A stretch of DNA of 15,631 bases from Blastocladiella britannica (GCA_025349905.2 MU624968.1:1-15631); one strand, 5' to 3'; counted from the stretch's first letter, positions 7,766-15,631 are shown. The notes: a model not told the origin generated them from the sequence alone. A program made the numbers and translations.

Positions 7766-10358
7766 TTATACAATGAAGCCGCCGCCGCCTCCGATGTGCT
7801 CGTCGCCGCCGTCGTCTTGATCGCTCTCCTCGACAGGGTTGCCATCTTCGTCAAATGTCCGAGCCGCGCTTGCGATGGTTGCAGAGGCGCGCATGGCCTG
7901 ATCGCCGCGATGCGCGAACATGCTGCCAACATCGGCCCGGATCAGCAGCCCGCGCGCAAAGCGCTCCCACCGCGTGATAATCGCCTGCTTCCGATCGCGC
8001 TCGTCCTGCTCTCGCTCTGCCACGACCCGGTTTTCATGGGCCTCGCACAGCAGTTGGGCCGAGCCGGCCGCAACAATGATCCCGTCCAGGATCGGCATGG
8101 GCCGGCCCGACTTTGTCTGAAACTCGAACCCAACCAGCGCCTCGCCATATGGGATGCCGAGTTGGCGCGCGAGTTGCTTTGCGCGGGGGACTATTCTCGT
8201 GGTGTTAAAGTCCATGGCTTTCAAAAAAAAAAAAAGGATGAATGGCGTACACTGCAAGTGCGCGCCGCCGCGAGGCAGCATCCGCGGGTGAAAGAGCTCC
8301 ACGTTGCCAAACTTGTTGACGGGCACCTCGCCCGTCTCGGGATCGATGGGCTCCGAGCAAAAGTACTCTGTCTGCCACGCGCCATAGAGCGGCTGCGGCT
8401 CGCCGCCCTTGCGTGCCTTGGTTTGCCTGACGCCAATCTCGTTTTCCTGTCAAAAATATCGTGGGTTGACAGGAAGGCCGCTTTAATCTGAAAAGGAGTA
8501 TAAAACGTACCTTGATGACACGGCCGTCCGACTTGAGCCATCCGTCGCGCGACTTGAGCGGCTGAACGTGCGCTCGTGGGTAGATCGGCTCGCCCTTGAG
8601 CTTCCCCAAGACGGGTTCGCGCGGGTGAATCACCTCTGCTTGCTTGAGGTGCCGCTCGAGAGCGTACAGGCGGTGGTCCTTGTAGTCGGCGAATCGGGTT
8701 GGAAACGGCGCCGTCAGCAGCTGCTCCAGGAGCACCTGTCCCTCGTCCACCACCGGGTCCCCTGATTCTTGCTGCACGTCTTCGCCAGAGGCAGTGGCCG
8801 CGACGGCGGCAAGTGCGTGGTCGAGATTCGCTGCCGACGACCCAAACTCGTTTCTGGTCTGCGTCCCATGGCACACGCGAGTCCACCACGAGTCGTCAAG
8901 TGGCACTCGCCGCCGCTTGTCCTCGACCAGCCGCCCGCCCGGACGGCCGGTCCGGTACCGCACCGTAACGTCGCGAAACCGGAGCGGCGTGGCTGGATCG
9001 AGCGCCACAATGTACGCGGGCTCCCACCGCGCACGGCACGCCGACAATTCCAGCAACGTCCATGGCGGTAGCGGCGCACTGTTCTTGTTGCGAGTTGGTG
9101 GTGTCGGAGCTTGCCCATGCAAGGCTCGCCAATCGAGCGCCAGTGGCGACCACGAGCCCGTTGCCGCCAGTGGGACCTCAATAGCGAGCCCGCACGGGTA
9201 CTGCGGTGGGGCAGAGTGGGCCAGTGTTTCGCGCGCGCCGAGGAGCGACGGCGGCGGCGCGGGCTCAAAGGAACTTGGGTCTTTGAGCTCTGACGGCAAC
9301 GGCCGAGCGTCTCCTTGAAACGATAGCGGGATCGGGTCCAGAGCGACAATCAGGCGGTGTGGAATCCCAAGCGCGCGCAGGACTGCAGCCGCCATGACTG
9401 TCAATGTGGAGGGATGGCCGACGCCGTTGGCAAACCCATCGAGGACTTGCCCGACCGCGCATTGTTCGTCATGACTTACAACACCCGGGTGCGGGTCGGT
9501 GACAAGCGGGAGCCACAGGTCGGCGGTCCACGAGCGCTTCATCCAGCGCAGGATCGGATTGAGCCGCATGCTTGTCTTTGTTGTGCCGTCGGTAGAGGCC
9601 GCGTCCGTGACCGCGGTCGGGATCGCCGACAGCGCGGCGGCGCGAACCACGGCGCGGGTGCTGATGGCGTGTGCGAGCTGGCCGGTAGCAAGTAGCGACA
9701 GAACGTGCACGCGGTGGACGGTGAGCCGGTGACTGCGGTCGGCCTTGCGGATCGTGCGTCGCGGCCGAGCCTGAGCTGCCAAAGACGGGTCCACTGGCTG
9801 CTCAAACTCGATCACGACTGTCTCCTCGGGCGGAGGACCCTGCAGCGTGCTCAAGAGGGATGCGTATGGGTCATACTCGGCCAGGGCGTCAGTGGCTGCA
9901 TGCAGTCCCGGCCGCGGCATGGCGATCGCTGGGTCTGGCAGCATCTCCTCTTCCTCGTCCACCACGTCTTCGAAATCGTCCTCGTCATCGTCCTCATTTT
10001 CGCGATTGCTCGGGGCCGGCGCTGGCTCTGGCTCGGTGTTGTCGAAATCCCTCCAGTCCAAGGGCACTGTTACCTCCTCAAAGTCGTCGTCTTTGTTGTC
10101 GTCGCGATTGTTTTCGCGGACCAGATTGCTCTCGTCGTGGTTGCCATAGCCATTGCCATTTCCATTGCCATTGTCGTCGTCGAAATCGCCGGGATCGTCG
10201 TCGTCATCGTCGTAAACAAATTCAAGACCATCGTCATCCTCGTCACGATCCATTAATGGCGGCGGCGGCAAAGAGATGCGCGGGCGCTTCGAGGCAGGAA
10301 CTCCATCTTCAAGCTCGCCCTGGTCGTCGCGGCAAGAAAGCGGCCGTTTATCTGCCAT
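7766..10358 (-). CDS. RAD4: Rad4/XPC nucleotide-excision-repair damage recognition protein
   Basis: Rad4/XPC binds helix-distorting lesions with Rad23 and starts global nucleotide excision repair. Exons on the minus strand are 10358-8511, 8446-8251 and 8217-7766, giving 831 residues. Residues 36-140 are strongly acidic, with an Asn-Gly tract at 63-73. The degenerate transglutaminase fold shows at VLRALGIPHRLIVAL (326-340) and in the RWEPAYIVALDP and FRDVTVRY blocks. BHD1 is at ADYKDHRLYALERHLKQAEV (557-576). BHD2 includes GWLKSDGRVIK and YGAWQTEYF (637-645). BHD3 carries VPVNKFGNVELFHPRMLPRG (657-676), LARQLGIPYGEALVGFEF and a DGIIV strand. Introns are 64 nt (8447-8510) and 33 nt (8218-8250). 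The start lies 24 nt after the stop of the upstream exonuclease gene; the stop converges on the RNA-end gene. Confidence 0.93.
8218..8250 (-). other. RAD4: 33-nt intron in RAD4 with a 13-T tract
   Basis: On the minus strand this reads GTACGCC..., thirteen T, then GAAAG. Removing it joins ...GGAHLQ to S-MDFNTTRIV, close to the family spacing between the LPRG motif and the BHD3 helix. It is exactly 11 codons and lacks a stop, so an unspliced reading would insert a Phe-rich segment. GT donor, poly-T content and the poor fit of the inserted residues favour an intron. Confidence 0.65.
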
Positions 10359-10382
10359 GTTATCGTGCAGCGATTCACTTGC
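10359..10382 (-). promoter_or_regulatory. 24-nt gap between exonuclease stop and RAD4 start
   Basis: Only 24 nt lie between the TAG of the exonuclease frame and the RAD4 ATG on the same strand. The RAD4 promoter and leader must overlap the upstream coding region, or the two genes share a transcript. The bases just before the RAD4 ATG read CGATAAC. Confidence 0.6.
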
Positions 10383-12677
10383 CTACCCATCGAAAAAGAA
10401 ATCACCGCCCAGCGCGTCCTCGCCAAATGCAATGTCCAGCAACGCCGAGTCCTCGATCGCGTCCCCGTCCGCGACCTTTTCCCCCGTCGGCTTGTTACCG
10501 CGCGGGTTCCGCACGCGCTTCTTGCCTCTCCGCACCCCCTTCCGCCCGCCATTCGCCCCCGTCCCCCCACCAATCATATCCGTCCACCGCTCCTCCATGT
10601 TGGACGTGTAGGTGTCAATCAGTCGCCCAAGCGCATACACGTCGCGCAGTCCGGCCACCCACGCGTCCGCGACGGCTGTAGCGCGCGCGCGCGGCATCGC
10701 CAGCAACGCCGGGTGCGCGGACGCCGCATAGGCCGCCATACGGTCGGCGGTGGCGTGCGTGAATGGGATCCGCGGCATGGACTCGTCGAGCCATGCCTGG
10801 AACTCGCCCGGCGCGTGGGTCGTGGGCGTCGGCCACGAGGGGATCGGCGGGATCGCGCGCGTCAGGCATACGTGCTCGACCACGGTCACGGGCATCAGTA
10901 CCGGTTCCGCGGCCGGTGGTGGGGTCGCTGGGTCGGCGGGTCGCAGCATGGGCGAGCCGCCACGCGAGGACGCCGCGGACGGAGAGCGCGACCGCGAGCG
11001 GGATGGCGTTGTCGCTGTCTCTGGGATTGCGAGCGTGGCAGTGGGCATCAACAGCGCTGGGGTGTGTGCACCCGCCGCGTCCGCCGTCGGCGAAAAGTCA
11101 TGGTGCGTATGCGACGAGTGGTGCTGCTGCCGCAACAAGATCTCGGCGACCGAGGCGGCCGTGGGTGGGAGCGCCGTGGGAGTCAACAGGGAGCCATAGG
11201 GCACGGGCGTCGACCGTTCTGACGACGACGACGACGACACGCCATTCACATCGCTGACCCCGGACATGGCCGACATGACGGACGCGGGCCGCGACGGAGG
11301 CAACGGCGCCAGGGTCGGGTACACGAGGATCTCGCGGACATCCACCTGCACCACGCCCGAGCGCACGAGGTGGGCGACGATCTCGTCCAGGACCGCGCGG
11401 CGGTCCTTGATGCCGCGCACCAGGCGTCCCGCGCCCAGCACTCGCACCAAGTCCGAGAGCGGCACGGGCTCGTCTGGGTTCTCCCGGGTCAGAAACACGT
11501 GGGCCATGGTGCGGCGGACGTTCTCGAGCACGCCGCCGACCGCCTCCGAGTTGAATTCGGCAGCCATACGCGCGTGCAGCATTTCGTACGCCGGGTTGGG
11601 CACGGGCGGCGCCGGGTACTGTCCGGGCGGCGGTAGCGTGGACCGCGGCGGCATCAGCATCTCGGAGATGGCGCGCGACGCCAGCGCATCGATCGCAGCA
11701 TACAGCAGCATTTCCGACGTCCACAGCGGCGGCGGCGTGTCCCAGGCCGACATGGTGAGTGGAGTGGTTTTCCAGCCGACGGCCAGGTTCGGGTAGATCA
11801 GCGGCGCGTCGTTGCCGTCGGCGGTCGTGGCATCCGGCACCGGCACCGCAATCCCAGACAGCGCGGTGCTGTCGTGAATGTACGCCGGCACCGGCGGCGG
11901 CGCCGACGGGTGCAGGAACCTGGCTGCGCATGGGTCGCACGCCTCGCAGCTGCGGCGCAGAGCCGCACGCGCAGTGGCCAGTTTGGCGGGCGAGGGCTCG
12001 TGCACCGATGCGGGGTGCGCCGGTGCATGTGTCGGCGTGGGCCGCTCAATCATGGCCGTGAACTGGTACGCGAGCTCCTCGAGGCCCTCGCCAATGTTCC
12101 ATTTCTTGACCACGCGCGACACGTCGAGGACGCGGTTGGGCGGGATCTCGATCCCGAGCGTTTCCTTGAGCGGCTCCACGTCGCCCGCCAGCGCCACGCC
12201 CGCCCACCACACGTCGGCGCGCGAAAAGAGGTCCCTGAATGCTTGTGGCACTGGTAGCCCGAGCACGTGCAGCAGGTGGTACGACGGCACCACCAGGACG
12301 CGCGACCGGCTGCCGAGCTGCAGCGTCGACGGGCACCGGCGCACCTCCGCTGGCAGCGTGTCGCTCGTGCCGATGCGGCGGCTGGCGTCCGACTCGGTGT
12401 CGAACCCGAGCAGGTACGTCACGTCCACTTCTCCATCGGCGGCTCCATCGGTGGCTCCATCGGCCGCTCCATCGGCGGCTCCATTGGCGGGCGGCAGTGG
12501 CGTGGCAGACAGCGACGACGCGCTCCCCACGATCACGGCGTCCTCGAGCAACCAGTCAAGAGCGCCAACAGCCTCGTCCCAGGTCATGGCAAGGCGGATC
12601 GTCGGCCGGACCGTCAGACCAGGAATAGTCAGCGGCACGTTGGTGTACGGGAACGGGCCGCCTGTAGCAGCAGCCAT
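10383..12677 (-). CDS. DEDDy-type 3'-5' exonuclease with long disordered C-terminal tail
   Basis: An intronless frame of 764 residues. The RNase D/WRN-type exonuclease motifs are in order: motif I GFDTES (D93, E95), motif II WAGVALAGDVEPL (D166), and motif III LLYAAIDALASRA (Y326, D330), preceded by the family's W-x4-LT and W-T blocks (W302, W319). All four acidic residues and the tyrosine are present, so it is probably active on DNA or RNA 3' ends. About 110 extra residues sit between motifs II and III, including a C-x2-C-x2-C cluster (C244, C247, C250). After the nuclease comes a possible winged-helix segment (PVPLSDLVRVLGAG to VREILVYP, about 420-470), a Ser/Pro/His-rich stretch with SRSRSRSPS, and a basic GKKRVRNPRG segment suggesting nuclear localisation. 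No helicase follows, unlike human WRN. The start at 12677 (ATAAACATGG) is preferred over an in-frame ATG at 12725 that abuts the upstream stop. Confidence 0.82.
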   Translation of the reverse strand: MAAATGGPFPYTNVPLTIPGLTVRPTIRLAMTWDEAVGALDWLLEDAVIVGSASSLSATPLPPANGAADGAADGATDGAADGEVDVTYLLGFDTESDASRRIGTSDTLPAEVRRCPSTLQLGSRSRVLVVPSYHLLHVLGLPVPQAFRDLFSRADVWWAGVALAGDVEPLKETLGIEIPPNRVLDVSRVVKKWNIGEGLEELAYQFTAMIERPTPTHAPAHPASVHEPSPAKLATARAALRRSCEACDPCAARFLHPSAPPPVPAYIHDSTALSGIAVPVPDATTADGNDAPLIYPNLAVGWKTTPLTMSAWDTPPPLWTSEMLLYAAIDALASRAISEMLMPPRSTLPPPGQYPAPPVPNPAYEMLHARMAAEFNSEAVGGVLENVRRTMAHVFLTRENPDEPVPLSDLVRVLGAGRLVRGIKDRRAVLDEIVAHLVRSGVVQVDVREILVYPTLAPLPPSRPASVMSAMSGVSDVNGVSSSSSSERSTPVPYGSLLTPTALPPTAASVAEILLRQQHHSSHTHHDFSPTADAAGAHTPALLMPTATLAIPETATTPSRSRSRSPSAASSRGGSPMLRPADPATPPPAAEPVLMPVTVVEHVCLTRAIPPIPSWPTPTTHAPGEFQAWLDESMPRIPFTHATADRMAAYAASAHPALLAMPRARATAVADAWVAGLRDVYALGRLIDTYTSNMEERWTDMIGGGTGANGGRKGVRRGKKRVRNPRGNKPTGEKVADGDAIEDSALLDIAFGEDALGGDFFFDG
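12432..12490 (-). repeat. 12-bp tandem repeat encoding A-A-D-G units in the exonuclease
   Basis: About five near-perfect copies of a 12-bp unit (plus strand TCCATCGGCGGC) encode repeated Ala-Ala-Asp-Gly or Ala-Thr-Asp-Gly in residues 65-83, just before exonuclease motif I. The unit keeps the frame and probably forms a flexible loop of variable length. Confidence 0.85.
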
Positions 12678-12725
12678 GTTTATATTTTTGCTCGAGCAAG
12701 TCGCGGGCAAAAGAGAAACAAACAT
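12678..12725 (-). promoter_or_regulatory. 48-nt gap before the exonuclease, with an abutting TGAATG
   Basis: On the minus strand the stop of the upstream gene is directly followed by an ATG (TGAATG at 12728-12723) in frame with the exonuclease, which would add 16 residues. The second ATG at 12677 has the better context. The spacer is AT-rich near its end (AAAAATATAAAC), a possible core-promoter element. Confidence 0.55.
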
Positions 12726-13988
12726 TCAGTGGCAGGTTCGAAACAAAACGGCGCCCGCCTCGTACTCCCAGCCGCCCAAGTGCGCCGCATCAGCAACCAT
12801 CACGACCGACGGCCACACGTCGGCGTCCTCGGCTGTCTGCACCAGGCCGTCGAAATCGGCAAATGCGGACCGCGACGACCGAGAGGCAAAGAACACGCGC
12901 AGGTACGTGGCGGCTCGGGCCACCGCGTCCTCGTCCTGGTCAGCGTCTTCCTCGTCGGTGGTCATGGCCCGCGCCACGTCGAGCACCGGCAAGTACCACG
13001 GGCACATGACTTGCAGCTGCGCGTGGGTGTACTCGGCCTCGGCCTCGGCGCGCGCCAGGATCAGCGACTCGGTGTCGGACGGCTCCTCGTCGTTTTCCTC
13101 CTCCTGGCTATCGCGGCGACCACGCCAAAGTGGCATTTCCGGCTCGGCCACCAACGTGCCAACCGCCGCAACTGCTGCCGCCGCCTCAGCCGCCTCGGCC
13201 GCTTGGCGCGCGCGCTGCTGCTGCTTGCGGGACCGCTTTTGGTCGCGACGGCGACGCTGAGCTGCCGTGGCCAGGGCCAAGTTGGGGTCGTCGTCATCGT
13301 CGTCGTCGTCATCATCAACGCTTTCCTCGTCCGTCATTCCCAGCAATGTCGTGGTCGGAGCAGCTCGGCCATCGCCGGGCCGAGTTCGATCTCGGATCGG
13401 CGAAAAGTGCGCGCGAGCCAATTGCATTGCGGCTGGCCGCGGCCCGAGCGAGGGAGGCGACAGCATGCTCGGTGCTAACGGCGAGGGCGGCGATGCGGGC
13501 ATGGCCATGGACTGCTGCTTCCTCCGGCGGCGCCCTGAAGACGGCGGCGGCGTCAGGTTTTCGGCAATTGAGGGAGGACGGTGTGGCGAAAGCGACATGC
13601 TGCCGGCCTCCGCCTGGTACGGGCCATGATGTTGGGACATTCCGCTGGCAGCTGGGATGGCCACGGGCGTCGACTTTGAAGCAGTTGACGGAGCAGACGC
13701 CGATGCGGATGCGCGTCGTCGGCGTCGCTGCTGCTGCTGCTGTGGTTGCTCTTGGTCCTGCTGCAGCGGCAGCGACGTATGCCGCTGAGCTGCATTGTTC
13801 GAGAATGCAAACGAGCGGGATTCGGCAGCTGCGAGCTCCAGCAGCGGGTCGCCAGCATCGAGTTCGAGGCCCAGTTCGGCCAGCTGGTGTGCCAGAAGTG
13901 CCAGAGGCGCATCCAAGCTGCCACCACCGTTGCTAGCGGCAGTGCCCGTGTGCGAGTGCGGGCGAGACTTTTTCTTGCTGCGGGCCAT
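12726..13988 (-). CDS. Unrecognised charged, mostly disordered protein
   Basis: A single-exon frame of 420 residues starting MARSKKKSRP. I do not recognise a family. The N-terminal 270 residues are low complexity: Gln-rich (80-87), basic clusters (88-92, 153-156, 245-256), Ser/Pro-rich parts and a run of ten Asp (225-234). An Ala/Glu helix (about 257-280) follows. The C-terminal 100 residues (320-420) look folded: YTHAQLQVMCPWYLPVLDVA, an acidic insert, then AATYLRVFFA and a Trp-containing end (VWPSVVMVADAAHLGGWEYE). The basic clusters suggest a nuclear protein. The frame is open upstream to 14426 through the 10-bp repeat, but the ATG at 13988 follows a T-rich spacer (A-rich on the minus strand) like the other starts, and the upstream part looks non-coding. 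It ends 48 nt before the exonuclease start. Confidence 0.7.
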   Translation of the reverse strand: MARSKKKSRPHSHTGTAASNGGGSLDAPLALLAHQLAELGLELDAGDPLLELAAAESRSFAFSNNAAQRHTSLPLQQDQEQPQQQQQRRRRRASASASAPSTASKSTPVAIPAASGMSQHHGPYQAEAGSMSLSPHRPPSIAENLTPPPSSGRRRRKQQSMAMPASPPSPLAPSMLSPPSLGPRPAAMQLARAHFSPIRDRTRPGDGRAAPTTTLLGMTDEESVDDDDDDDDDDPNLALATAAQRRRRDQKRSRKQQQRARQAAEAAEAAAAVAAVGTLVAEPEMPLWRGRRDSQEEENDEEPSDTESLILARAEAEAEYTHAQLQVMCPWYLPVLDVARAMTTDEEDADQDEDAVARAATYLRVFFASRSSRSAFADFDGLVQTAEDADVWPSVVMVADAAHLGGWEYEAGAVLFRTCH

Positions 13989-14435
13989 TGGTTTTTTCTT
14001 TCTTTTTTTTTTCCTTTTTTTCGAGTCAAACTTGGCACAGCGCAAGATTGGGAGAGAGAGGCACATCCTTATATCAATCCATCGTTGGGCACGCTCGCAA
14101 CACACGTGCAAAGAGTCGTTGCGCATTTCCATGAGCAAGGCAATACGGCGGCCATGGGAAAGCAGAACCAAGAGAACGTGATTGTGCGATTGCATCAAAA
14201 AAACCTCCACACCCAGATCAAGAAAACACCAGCACAGCGCAGAGGGTAGACCGAGATCGTCGTGTCTTGTCGTGTCTTGTCGTGTCTTGTCGTGTCTTGT
14301 CGTGTCTTGTCGTGTCTTGTCGTGTCTTGTCGTGTCTTGGATGGCGAGTGAGGGGGAGAAAGAGAGGCATGTCTCTCTCTGCTCGCGGGGACGGATCGCG
14401 CCATTCAAACCGAGAGCAAGACACACACAAAGAAG
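13989..14435. promoter_or_regulatory. Divergent spacer between the charged protein and the DHHC gene
   Basis: These 447 nt lie between two divergent starts. Next to the minus-strand gene is a run of T blocks (13990-14021). A CACGTG hexamer lies near 14103. The 10-bp tandem repeat occupies 14261-14339, followed by a GA-rich stretch (GAGGGGGAGAAAGAGAGG) and an ACACACA tract just upstream of the plus-strand ATG. No gene is convincing; open frames across it arise because the repeat has no stop codon in any frame. Confidence 0.6.
14261..14339. repeat. 10-bp tandem repeat, eight copies
   Basis: The unit CGTGTCTTGT is repeated head to tail seven times without change, and the eighth differs only in the last base. 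It begins 272 nt upstream of the charged-protein start and ends 96 nt before the DHHC start. The unit is not a multiple of three and has no stop in any of the six frames. Confidence 0.95.
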
Positions 14436-15612
14436 ATGCGAGCTCGCTCCCCGCTCCGCCGCGGCCGTGATGGGCCGTCAACGTCGCAGACGGGCCTGGC
14501 ACCTGCTGCTGCCGCCGCACCGCAAACATCGCGCACCCGCACCGCGTCGACCGACACGGTCGCCAGCGACGAAAACAACGACGACGACACCCGGCCAGCG
14601 CTGGCCTACGCTTCGGCGCTGGCGCTGGAGCGCGCTGCCTCACCGGCGGTAGCGCCCAACTCAAGGGGTGCTGCGAACACGCCCGCCGACCCGACCTCGA
14701 CTGCGTGGCTCCTGGGCGACCTCGATGCTACACGCCGCCGCTACCTCACCGCGCCAGTGGACGGCCGCACGCACCCGCCCCCAGCGGTGTCGGGACAACA
14801 GCAACAGCGGCAGCAGCAACCAACGCCGGTGGCACGGGCCGCGCAGCCGGTGTCGGGACCCGTGCGCGGCACGTCGTTGGTGATGCAGAATGGGCCGCCC
14901 CTGCGTCGCCGCCCGTCCTTGCCGTGCATGGTCCCCGAGACGCCACCGAGCCAGGGCATGCCGTCGACAGCAACGTCTCTGTCGCGTCGCTCTGGCAGTC
15001 CGGCAGCGCCCCCTTCTGCGTCGCTCCCGTATGTGCCGCCGTACCCGGCCCCGCCCCTCATCTGGTCCCAGGCCCACATGCGCGCTCTGATGGAGCGCGG
15101 GGTTTCGGCTGCCATGCCGTTCCAGGGGTCCAGCGCCGTGCTGGGTGTTCGCTCGGTGAATGTGGATGTGCCACCGGAGCTCCCGGGCAAAGAGGCTGTT
15201 GCCGTGCGACCTGGTACCGCTGCCGCGCTGCCTGTGCCCGTCACGGTGACGTGCGCCAGTGGCCTCTTTGGCGTGCCCAACTTGGCAGAATCCACCCGCG
15301 CTGCCCAAGCGCATCTTGATGCTGCTGCTGCTGCTGCCGCTGCCATGGATTCGCTGGACGATCGAACTGCTGTCGAGATGCCGCCGCACCAAAGCAGCAA
15401 AGGTGTCCGGCAATCCTGGCGCAGGGTCATGCTCACCGCACATGACCGCCGAGCCCTTGCCTTTACACTGGTCTTGCTGCTCGTGCTGCCCGCGCTCTAT
15501 TACGGGTTTTTGGCGCCGACCGTCTGGGCCACACTATCCCCAGCACCCGTCATTATAGCCCTTTGGTTGCATGTCACGGCCCTCGCCTCGCTTTTCATGA
15601 CATCTTTTTCTG
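14436..15612 (+). CDS. Probable DHHC palmitoyltransferase (Erf2/ZDHHC9-like), N-terminal exon only
   Basis: The frame is open from the ATG at 14436 to the window end, about 392 residues to a likely donor at 15613 (GTATTT). Residues 1-330 are disordered: Ser/Thr/Pro-rich with a Gln tract (QQQQRQQQQ), a RRRPSLP site and a run of Ala. A basic stretch (VRQSWRRVMLTAHDRR) leads into two predicted membrane helices at about 341-360 and 371-389, ending TSFS. In Erf2 and ZDHHC9/14/18 the second helix ends in TSF-S/T-D-P-G just before the cytosolic DHHC domain. The exon stops in phase 1 after a G, so the next codon could be Asp, which fits. The DHHC cysteine domain would be beyond the window, so the assignment rests on this short match. 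Family members palmitoylate Ras-like proteins at Golgi or ER membranes. Confidence 0.55.
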
Positions 15613-15631
15613 GTATTTCTCTTTTTTTTTT
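15613..15631 (+). other. Start of a truncated intron at the right window edge
   Basis: GTATTTCTC followed by ten T up to the last base. It looks like a donor and T-rich intron as elsewhere in the window. With the A run at the left edge, it suggests that the contig ends at homopolymers. Confidence 0.5.

Noticed and set aside
12663..12765. Possible intron fusing the charged protein to the exonuclease (GTACGAG donor, CTACAG acceptor)
   Set aside because: The phases do not match: the upstream exon would end with two extra bases while the downstream exon needs one. The two genes therefore stay separate.
10365..13478. Long plus-strand open frames (10365-11222, 11878-13260, 12267-13478)
   Set aside because: They oppose the exonuclease and charged-protein frames. 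The exonuclease motifs support the minus strand, and the plus-strand products are Arg/Ser-rich with no recognisable domain.
14261..14339. CRISPR-like or telomere-like array
   Set aside because: There are no spacers, the unit is 10 bp, and it lies between two genes inside a eukaryotic contig; it is a simple tandem repeat.
13989..14426. 146-residue in-frame extension of the charged protein through the decamer repeat
   Set aside because: Open only because the repeat has no stops. It includes spacer-like sequence and a Lys run translated from the homopolymer; the start at 13988 is more plausible.

Overview
The window reads as a GC-rich, gene-dense eukaryotic nuclear contig. The evidence is short GT-AG introns (33 to 113 nt), long A or T homopolymers confined to introns and spacers, and recognisable eukaryote-only proteins (DDK kinase, Rad4/XPC, an Erf2-like N-terminus). 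A compact early-diverging fungus (chytrid or blastocladiomycete grade) would fit, but this is inference; the sequence alone does not fix the lineage. The window starts in a run of A and ends in a run of T, and a gene is cut at each end, so these are probably contig edges.

Layout. 1-286: 5' part of an unrecognised gene (-). 344-1309: SDO1/SBDS ribosome maturation factor (-), four exons including a 23-nt micro-exon. 1310-1439: divergent promoter. 1440-3252: CDC7, the catalytic subunit of the replication-initiating DDK kinase (+), five or six exons. 3253-3723: spacer. 3724-7748: a predicted 1321-residue protein (+) joining a 2H phosphoesterase, an endonuclease/exonuclease/phosphatase domain, a complete canonical poly(A)-polymerase core and an MJ1316 RNA-end-recognition domain. 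7766-10358: RAD4/XPC nucleotide-excision-repair damage sensor (-), three exons. 10383-12677: DEDDy 3'-5' exonuclease with a long tail (-). 12726-13988: unrecognised disordered, charged protein (-). 13989-14435: divergent spacer holding eight copies of a 10-bp tandem repeat. 14436-15612 onward: first exon of a probable DHHC palmitoyltransferase (+), cut by the window end.

The three minus-strand genes lie head to tail with gaps of only 48 and 24 nt. RAD4 and the RNA-end-processing gene converge with 17 nt between their stop codons. Several products deal with nucleic-acid maintenance (DDK, Rad4, the exonuclease, the RNA-end protein), but nothing in the sequence shows they act as one system. The most interesting single object is the four-module RNA-end-processing protein, whose catalytic motifs all look intact.
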